NCBI GenBank assembly: GCA_017302655.1
Contig: JAFLDE010000032.1
Span: forward strand, 1-38,723
Length of the DNA stretch: 38,723 bases
Direction: 5' to 3'
Source of the DNA: Burkholderiales bacterium
GTDB lineage: Bacteria > Pseudomonadota > Gammaproteobacteria > Burkholderiales > Burkholderiaceae_C
Positions 32,352 through 38,723 of the stretch are shown piece by piece (position 1 is the first letter of the stretch; each line of letters starts with the position of its first letter). A program made the translations under genes and the position numbers. The notes beneath the pieces were generated by a model, which worked only from the letters and a program-made list of their open reading frames with translations, searched no databases and was not told where the DNA came from.

Positions 32352-35300
32352 ATGACCGACCTCTCTGCCCAAGCCAAGGCCCTGGCCAGCTACAAGCCCG
32401 CCCACAAGGTGCGCTTCGTCACCGCGGCCAGCCTGTTCGACGGCCACGACGCCGCCATCAACATCATGAGGCGCATCCTGCAAGGCATGGGCGCCGAGGT
32501 GATCCACCTCGGGCACAACCGCTCGGTGGACGAGGTGGTGACGGCCGCGCTGCAGGAGGACGTGCAGGGCATCGCGGTCAGCTCGTACCAGGGCGGGCAT
32601 GTGGAGTACTTCAAGTACATGGTGCAGCTGCTGAAGGAACGCGGCGGCGAGCACATCCAGGTGTTCGGCGGCGGCGGCGGCGTGATCGTGCCAGCGGAGA
32701 TTGCCGACTTGGCCAGCCACGGCGTACGCATCTTCAGCCCCGAGGACGGGCAGCGCATGGGCCTGCAGGGAATGATCGGCTCGATGCTGATGGCCTGCGA
32801 CCGCGATCTGTCGGCGCACGCGCCCAAGAGCATCTCAGCACTGGAGGGCCACACCGAGGCCGCGTGGCGCGCGCTTGCGCAGGCATTGACGGCGCTGGAG
32901 AACGGCTCGGCCGATGCCAGCTTCAAGGCCGAGCTGGCCCAGGTGCAAAAGAAGGCCCCGGTGCTAGGCATCACTGGCACGGGCGGCGCCGGCAAGTCCA
33001 GCCTCACCGATGAACTGATCCGCCGCCTGCGCCTGGACCAGGACGATGCCTTGCGCGTCGCGGTCATCTCCATCGACCCATCGCGGCGCAAGAGCGGCGG
33101 CGCCTTGCTCGGCGACCGCATCCGCATGAACGCCATCAGCCCGTGGCAGCAAGGTCCGCGCGTCTTCATGCGCAGCTTGGCCACGCGCGACTTCGGCTCC
33201 GAGATCAGCCTGGCCCTGCCGGACTGCATTGCCGCTGCGCAGGCCGCCGGCTTCGACCTCATCGTCGTCGAGACCAGCGGCATCGGCCAGGGCGACGCGG
33301 CCATCGTGCCGCTGGTCGACATCCCCATGTACGTGATGACGCCGGAGTTCGGCGCCGCCAGCCAGCTCGAGAAGATCGACATGCTGGACTTCGCGGCCTT
33401 CGTGGCCATCAACAAGTTCGACCGCAAGGGCGCGCAGGACGCGCTGCGCGACGTGGCCAAGCAGGTGCAGCGCAACCGCGAAGCCTGGACCGCGCCGCCC
33501 GACCAGATGCCGGTTTTCGGCACCATGGCCAGCCGCTTCAACGACGACGGCGTGACCGCGCTCTACCAGGCGCTCAAGCCCGCGCTGATGGAGCGGGGCC
33601 TGAAGCTCGCCGAAGGCCGGCTGCCGGTGGTGGCCACGCGCCACAGCACGCACCAGACGCCCATCGTGCCGTCCAGCCGTACGCGCTACCTGGCCGAGAT
33701 TGCCGACACGGTGCGCGGCTACAAGGCCCGCGCCTGCGCGCAAGCGAAGCTGGCCCGCGAGGTGCAACAGCTGCGGGCCTCGGCCCAGATGCTGAAGGCG
33801 GCCAACCCGGACAAGGACCGCGCGGTGGGCGCGCTGACCGAGCTGGCGACCGAGCGCGAGGCCAAGCTGCTGCCCGAAGCGCGCCAACTGCTGGCGCAAT
33901 GGCCGGCCATGCAGGCCGCCTACGCGGGCGACGAGTACGTGGTGAAGATCCGCGACAAGGAGATCCGCACGCAGCTCATCCAGCAGAGCCTCTCGGGCAC
34001 CAAGATCCGCAAGGTGGTGCTGCCCACCTATGAATGCCATGGCGAGGTCTTGAAGTGGCTGATGTTGGACAACGTGCCCGGCAGCTTCCCTTACACCGCG
34101 GGCGTGTTCGCGTTCAAGCGCGAGGGTGAGGACCCGACGCGCATGTTCGCCGGCGAGGGCGACGCCTTCCGCACCAATCGGCGCTTCAAACTGGTGAGCG
34201 AGGGCATGCCGGCCAAGCGCCTCTCCACCGCCTTCGACTCGGTCACCTTGTACGGTGCCGACCCCGCACCGCGCCCCGACATCTACGGCAAGGTCGGCAA
34301 CAGCGGGGTGAGCATCGCGACGCTGGACGACATGAAGGTGCTGTACGGCGGCTTCAACCTCTGCGACCCGGCGACTTCGGTGTCCATGACCATCAACGGG
34401 CCGGCACCATCCATCCTCGCGATGTTCATGAACACCGCGATCGACCAGCAGATCGAAAAGTTCGTGAAAGACAACGGCCGCGAACCCACGCCTACGGAAG
34501 GCGCCAAGATCCGCGAGTGGGTGCTGGCCAATGTGCGTGGCACCGTGCAGGCCGACATCCTGAAGGAAGACCAGGGCCAGAACACCTGCATCTTCTCGAC
34601 CGAGTTCTCACTGAAGGTGATGGGCGACATCGCCAGCTACTTCGTGCACCACAACGTGCGCAACTTCTATTCGGTGAGCATCAGCGGCTATCACATCGCA
34701 GAGGCCGGCGCGAACCCGATCTCGCAGCTGGCCTTCACGCTGAGCAACGGCTTCACCTTCGTGGAAGCGTATCTCGCGCGCGGCATGCACATTGACGACT
34801 TCGCGCCGAACCTGAGCTTCTTCTTCAGCAACGGCATGGACCCGGAGTACACGGTGCTGGGCCGCGTGGCGCGGCGCATCTGGGCCACGGCGATGCGCGA
34901 CAAATACGGCGCCAACGAACGCAGCCAGAAGCTCAAGTACCACGTGCAGACCAGCGGCCGCTCGCTGCACGCGCAGGAGATCGCCTTCAACGACATCCGC
35001 ACCACGCTTCAGGCGCTGATCGCCATCTACGACAACTGCAACAGCCTGCACACCAACGCCTACGACGAGGCGATCACCACGCCCACCGATGAGTCGGTGC
35101 GCCGCGCGATGGCGATCCAGCTGATCATCAATCGCGAGTGGGGTCTGGCTCGATGCGAGAACCCGAACCAGGGCGCCTTCGTGATCGACGAGCTGACCGA
35201 GCTGGTGGAAGAGGCGGTGCTGACCGAGTTCGAACGGATTGCCGAACGCGGCGGCGTACTGGGTGCGATGGAGACCGGCTACCAGCGCGGCAAGATTCAA

Positions 35301-35636
35301 GATGAATCGATGCACTACGAGATGCTGAAGCACACCGGTGAGTACCCCATCATCGGCGTGAACACCTTCCGGAATCCGAAGGGTGACCCGGTGCCGGATC
35401 ACATCGAGCTGGCGCGTTCGACCGAGGAGGAGAAGCAGAGCCAGCTCACCCGCTTGACCGACTTCCACACCCGCCACGCGGCCGAGTCGCCGGCCATGCT
35501 CAAGCGCCTGCAGCAGGCGGTCATCGACAACGGCAACGTCTTTGAAGTGCTGATGGACGCCGTGCGCTGCTGCTCGCTGGGGCAGATCACCTCGGCGCTG
35601 TTCGAGGTGGGCGGGCAGTACCGACGGAATCTCTGA
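32352..35636 (+). CDS. icmF: Fused isobutyryl-CoA mutase
   Basis: The 1094-residue adenosylcobalamin enzyme interconverts isobutyryl-CoA and butyryl-CoA. Domain order matches IcmF. An N-terminal B12-binding domain (about 15-150) carries [11 protein letters not shown] and [11 protein letters not shown] and the glycine-rich [12 protein letters not shown] MeaB-like G-protein chaperone domain has P-loop GTGGAGKSS (about 210-218) and [12 protein letters not shown] linker leads to the mutase barrel ([53 protein letters not shown]). Full family length shows no damage. The built-in chaperone explains why no meaB lies nearby. No acyl-CoA dehydrogenase or regulator gene adjoins it. Related pivalyl-CoA mutases differ in a few active-site residues, so substrate preference is not certain. 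Confidence 0.93.
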   Translation: MTDLSAQAKALASYKPAHKVRFVTAASLFDGHDAAINIMRRILQGMGAEVIHLGHNRSVDEVVTAALQEDVQGIAVSSYQGGHVEYFKYMVQLLKERGGEHIQVFGGGGGVIVPAEIADLASHGVRIFSPEDGQRMGLQGMIGSMLMACDRDLSAHAPKSISALEGHTEAAWRALAQALTALENGSADASFKAELAQVQKKAPVLGITGTGGAGKSSLTDELIRRLRLDQDDALRVAVISIDPSRRKSGGALLGDRIRMNAISPWQQGPRVFMRSLATRDFGSEISLALPDCIAAAQAAGFDLIVVETSGIGQGDAAIVPLVDIPMYVMTPEFGAASQLEKIDMLDFAAFVAINKFDRKGAQDALRDVAKQVQRNREAWTAPPDQMPVFGTMASRFNDDGVTALYQALKPALMERGLKLAEGRLPVVATRHSTHQTPIVPSSRTRYLAEIADTVRGYKARACAQAKLAREVQQLRASAQMLKAANPDKDRAVGALTELATEREAKLLPEARQLLAQWPAMQAAYAGDEYVVKIRDKEIRTQLIQQSLSGTKIRKVVLPTYECHGEVLKWLMLDNVPGSFPYTAGVFAFKREGEDPTRMFAGEGDAFRTNRRFKLVSEGMPAKRLSTAFDSVTLYGADPAPRPDIYGKVGNSGVSIATLDDMKVLYGGFNLCDPATSVSMTINGPAPSILAMFMNTAIDQQIEKFVKDNGREPTPTEGAKIREWVLANVRGTVQADILKEDQGQNTCIFSTEFSLKVMGDIASYFVHHNVRNFYSVSISGYHIAEAGANPISQLAFTLSNGFTFVEAYLARGMHIDDFAPNLSFFFSNGMDPEYTVLGRVARRIWATAMRDKYGANERSQKLKYHVQTSGRSLHAQEIAFNDIRTTLQALIAIYDNCNSLHTNAYDEAITTPTDESVRRAMAIQLIINREWGLARCENPNQGAFVIDELTELVEEAVLTEFERIAERGGVLGAMETGYQRGKIQDESMHYEMLKHTGEYPIIGVNTFRNPKGDPVPDHIELARSTEEEKQSQLTRLTDFHTRHAAESPAMLKRLQQAVIDNGNVFEVLMDAVRCCSLGQITSALFEVGGQYRRNL

Positions 35637-35659
35637 GCAGCGGCTGGCGGCTGAAGGCC

Positions 35660-38503
35660 TCAGGGCGTCAGTCGCGGCGCCACGCTCGGGAAGGTCCAGC
35701 GCAGTCGGGTTCCCCCGCCGGCCGGACTCTCCAGTTGCAGCTCGCCGCCGAAGAGGTCAACGGCAATGCCATGCACCACGGCCAGACCGAGGCCACTGTG
35801 CTGCCCTCCCAGGCGCGTGCTGAAGAAGGGGTCGAAGGCACGCTCCAGCACCTCTGGCGGCATGCCGGCACCGTCGTCGTGCAGCTGCATCTCGATGCGA
35901 CCGGCTGGCTTGGCCCGAGTGCTCACGCACAGCCGCCCTCCGCGTTTGCCTCGCAAGCCATGCTGAAGCGCGTTGTCCGCCCAGTGACGCAGCAGGTCGC
36001 CGAGGGGTTCCCGGTAGGCTTCGATCTGCAGGTCTTCCGGGATGTCGATGGACAGTTCATGCCCGGCCTCGATGGCGCGCACCCGATGCAGCGACAGCGC
36101 CTGCATGGCTTCCTGCCGCAAGCCCAGGTTCGAGCGGCGCCAGGTTCGAGGGTCCTGCACCAGCTGTTTGAAGGCCTGCACCAGTTGGTCGGCCCGCTGC
36201 AGGCTGCGCACCACCAGATGGCCGGCTTCCTGCACCTCACGGGCGTGCTGGAGCAATCGGGAGCGACTGACCGCCCCTTCTCCGAGGCTTTGCTCGATTC
36301 GGCGACCCGTCTCGACCAGCGAGCTGGCTGAAAGCAAGGCATTGCCGATGGGGGTGTTGATCTCGTGCGCCACGCCCGCCACCATGGCGCCCACGGCGGC
36401 CAGGCGCTGCTGTCGCGCCAACTGTCGCTGCGTCTCGGACAGCGCCCGGTAGGCCTTGGCATTGGCAATGGCGATGGAGGCGTAGGCACACAGGCTGCGA
36501 AACACCTGCACCTCGCGGTCCCCGAAGGCCTTTGCGCGAGCGGTCTGGATGCTCAGCACACCCAGCCTTCGTTCGCCACTGCGCAGCGGCGCGAACATCG
36601 CCGAGCGGCTGCGCACGGCCCCTTCGATCCACAGCACCTTGGGATCCTCTGGGTCCAACTCCAGCACCAGCTCCCGGTTCTCCCGAAAAGCACGGGCCGA
36701 GCTGGCACTCGGATGATCGATGGGCACGGAGTCCGGCGCAAAGCGCCGGTCGCCTTGCGCGGCGATGGCCTGCTCCAGCACCTGTTGCGAGGCATCCACC
36801 AGGTAGATGGCGAAATGCTCGGCCTGCAGCAGGCCCTCCACATGGCGACGGATCGCTTCATACACCTCCTCTTCATCCAGCAAGGAGGTGAGCTCCTGCC
36901 CCACTTCGCCCAACTGCATCAGCGTCTTTGTCGAGGCCTCCAGCACATCCGCTCGCTGCCGCTCCGCCGCGGCCTCCGTCTGCAGACGAGCCGTCTGCAA
37001 GCGAACCTGGAAGGCGAGGGCTCGCGCCTGCGCCTGTTGGCCGCGCTCGACGCGCTGGGCGGCATCGGCTTTGACCCTGGCGGCATAGGCTGCAGCGAAG
37101 TCTCCGTCGGCGGCAAGGATTTGCTCCAGCTCCCCCCACCAGCTGGCCGGGGCCTTGGTTTCAGCACCCTCCACCGCAATCGCCTGGCGCATGCACTCAA
37201 GCGCCGCCCCGCGTTCCCCGCGCAGCGCCTTGCAGCGACCGAGGGTCATCCGCGCCTCGGCCTCGCGCACCGGCCGGCGAAGTTGCTGGGCAATCTTCAG
37301 CACCTGCTGTGCGGCCGCTTCCGCATGGGCCACCTCGCCGGCCTTCAGCGCCACTGTCGCGAGGCCTTGCCACGCGCTGGCCAAGAGGTCGGGGGCGTCC
37401 ATCTCGGCGGCGCGATCCCGCGCCTCGCCGAAGTGCTCGCTCGCCTCGGGCAGATCAGACGCTGCCAGCGCCAACTCGCCCCATTCCAGCAAGAGCAGGA
37501 TGAAGTTGCGTGATCCGCGAAACGGGTGCATCAAGCGCCGGGCGTCTTCCAAACAGGCGGCCGCTTCCTCATGCCGACCCAGCAAGCGCAGTCGCTCGGC
37601 CACGCGACGCTGGGCCAAGCCCAACGGAAGTGGGAGTCCGATGGAGCGCGCGATGTCCAACGCTCGCTGAGCCCAATCCAGAGCCGCGTCCATGTCCTGC
37701 AGGTCGTCGAAGGCCGCCGAAGCGTTGTTGGCGCACGCGGAGGCCAACACGGCCATGCCAAAACCGACCAGCCCTTCGACGGCCTCGACAAATGCCAGCG
37801 CGGCGTCGCCCGGGCGACCCAGGTGGTACTCCAGCATGCCGAGCAGGTACCTCGCGTAGGGAGCAGCCGGACTGCCGGCGGCCTCGACCAGCCGAGTCAA
37901 GGGATCGCGCCAAATAGCCTCTGCTGTGTCGAAATTGGCGACGATGGCCTCGAAGGCTTGGTGGCCCTGGCAAAGGCCGATCCGCGACGGGTCGCCGGAC
38001 TGCTCGGCCCAAGCCTGGGCCGAATTGAGGAAGGCACGCGCGTCATCCATGCGACCCTGAGCTCGCGCCACCAGGTAGGCCACCGCACAGCGGTCAGACT
38101 GAAGCAGCGCCTCGTCGGACCATCCATCGCCCTGCGCCAGCGCTGCCAATTGCGTCTGAGCGGCGGCAAGGTCGCCGTGGGCATAGCGCCATTCAGCGCG
38201 CAACAGCTCGGCGCGGGCGGCCGACGCCAGCGGCAGTTGAGTCAAGTCCACGCCATCAAGCAGGCCAGCAGCTCGTTCCGGCGCGGCCTGACGCAATGCC
38301 CAGGCCAAGGCCACTGCCGCCTGCGGCCGCTCGCGCGTCAGGGACGCATCGCCCTGCGCGGCAGGAAGCGTCGCGATGTTGCTGAAGACAGGATAGGAGA
38401 TGGATTCAGGGTGCAAGGCAACACGCGGATCGGAAGCGCAGGATCGCGGCACGCTTCGTGGAGCGCGTGGGGCGACTGCGGTCCTGCAATGTTCCACGGG
38501 CAC
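35660..38503 (-). CDS. TPR-GAF sensor histidine kinase
   Basis: The protein has up to 947 residues. The N-terminal half is made of tetratricopeptide-like helical repeats (for example HLGRPGDAALAFVEAVEG, LGRHEEAAACLEDARRL, AGEVAHAEAAAQQVLKIAQQ). A coiled coil follows (about 480-530). A GAF domain comes next (about 545-690; HFAIYLVDASQQVLEQ, SAMFAPLRSGERRLGVL). The kinase core has phosphoacceptor VAHEINTPIGN (near 712), N-box LRHWADNALQHG, G1 DDGAGMP and G2 GGQHSGLGLAVVHG. There is no membrane segment, so it is a cytosolic sensor. No partner response regulator is visible. The GTG at 38503 is the longest start; a later one is possible since the first 35 residues are not family-like. It is convergent with icmF, 23 bases apart. 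Confidence 0.85.
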   Translation of the reverse strand: MPVEHCRTAVAPRAPRSVPRSCASDPRVALHPESISYPVFSNIATLPAAQGDASLTRERPQAAVALAWALRQAAPERAAGLLDGVDLTQLPLASAARAELLRAEWRYAHGDLAAAQTQLAALAQGDGWSDEALLQSDRCAVAYLVARAQGRMDDARAFLNSAQAWAEQSGDPSRIGLCQGHQAFEAIVANFDTAEAIWRDPLTRLVEAAGSPAAPYARYLLGMLEYHLGRPGDAALAFVEAVEGLVGFGMAVLASACANNASAAFDDLQDMDAALDWAQRALDIARSIGLPLPLGLAQRRVAERLRLLGRHEEAAACLEDARRLMHPFRGSRNFILLLLEWGELALAASDLPEASEHFGEARDRAAEMDAPDLLASAWQGLATVALKAGEVAHAEAAAQQVLKIAQQLRRPVREAEARMTLGRCKALRGERGAALECMRQAIAVEGAETKAPASWWGELEQILAADGDFAAAYAARVKADAAQRVERGQQAQARALAFQVRLQTARLQTEAAAERQRADVLEASTKTLMQLGEVGQELTSLLDEEEVYEAIRRHVEGLLQAEHFAIYLVDASQQVLEQAIAAQGDRRFAPDSVPIDHPSASSARAFRENRELVLELDPEDPKVLWIEGAVRSRSAMFAPLRSGERRLGVLSIQTARAKAFGDREVQVFRSLCAYASIAIANAKAYRALSETQRQLARQQRLAAVGAMVAGVAHEINTPIGNALLSASSLVETGRRIEQSLGEGAVSRSRLLQHAREVQEAGHLVVRSLQRADQLVQAFKQLVQDPRTWRRSNLGLRQEAMQALSLHRVRAIEAGHELSIDIPEDLQIEAYREPLGDLLRHWADNALQHGLRGKRGGRLCVSTRAKPAGRIEMQLHDDGAGMPPEVLERAFDPFFSTRLGGQHSGLGLAVVHGIAVDLFGGELQLESPAGGGTRLRWTFPSVAPRLTP

Positions 38504-38723
38504 CAGCTCCTGGCAAGCCGACCGGAGCTTCTTGTGTTAGTCGGGGCACATCCTCACCTCAGCCTGACACGAGTCGGTCCGCAGCAGCCCATCGATCGCC
38601 CAGCCTCTTGCCGCTTGCTGCGATGCACCCCACCGCTTGGCTCAAGGGAAGCGCGAGAGCCGCTGAGCGGCGCATCGCCGCCACGTTCTGTGCCTGTTGG
38701 CTAGAGCCCATGTCCCGCCCGAC
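38504..38723. other. Right-end sequence without a recognisable gene
   Basis: No coding frame with family similarity, promoter hexamers or hairpin could be supported in the last 220 bases; it probably contains the promoter of the histidine kinase gene and the flank of a gene beyond the window. Confidence 0.4.

Overview
Most of the window, from about 1.84 kb to the right end, reads as one continuous GC-rich bacterial chromosome segment. Its protein set fits a betaproteobacterium of the order Burkholderiales: a GbuA-type ureohydrolase with an NCS1 permease, a fused isobutyryl-CoA mutase (IcmF), a chemoreceptor ending in DWETF, many periplasmic hydrolases and TonB receptors. A Roseateles/Rubrivivax-like member is a guess from overall character. 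No rRNA, tRNA or CRISPR was seen.

The first 1.84 kb is different. It is a mosaic of at least three unrelated sources: a piece of bacterial 3-methyladenine DNA glycosylase I (1-336), a eukaryotic segment with a complete intronless p23/Sba1-type Hsp90 co-chaperone gene and AT-rich flanks (about 337-1229), and an internal piece of a TonB-dependent receptor (about 1230-1843). The receptor piece is joined in frame to the truncated end of the ureohydrolase gene. I read this as a chimeric contig end, not a natural locus. The 528-residue open frame that crosses it should not be annotated as one protein.

Layout of the genuine part: a guanidino-compound locus (permease, ureohydrolase, divergent LysR regulator; 1.84-5.36 kb); an overlapping histidine kinase / REC-PAS-GGDEF-EAL pair for c-di-GMP control (5.56-9.80 kb); a TonB receptor divergent from a secreted glycoside-hydrolase-like protein (10.1-14.3 kb); a chalcone-isomerase-like secreted protein, an alpha/beta hydrolase, a chemoreceptor, uridine kinase, a small acidic protein and an S10 peptidase (14.4-20.1 kb); a family 3 solute-binding protein, a PhyH dioxygenase and a small membrane protein with a HELGH motif (20.4-22.9 kb).

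From 23 to 32 kb the sequence is more disturbed. A DUF6265-like gene occurs twice, the second copy with an exact 68-codon deletion. A solute-binding protein gene has an internal TAG and a prolyl oligopeptidase gene has a one-base frameshift. There is a lipoprotein with a hexanucleotide-encoded (Ala-Pro)16 linker, enclosed by inverted repeats and a minisatellite, and then a BrnT/BrnA-type toxin-antitoxin pair. The right end holds icmF and a large TPR-GAF histidine kinase.

I found no convincing new multi-gene system. The observations most worth following are the chimeric left end, the duplication/deletion history of the DUF6265 gene, the repeat-bounded lipoprotein cassette, the HELGH membrane protein and two candidate operators.
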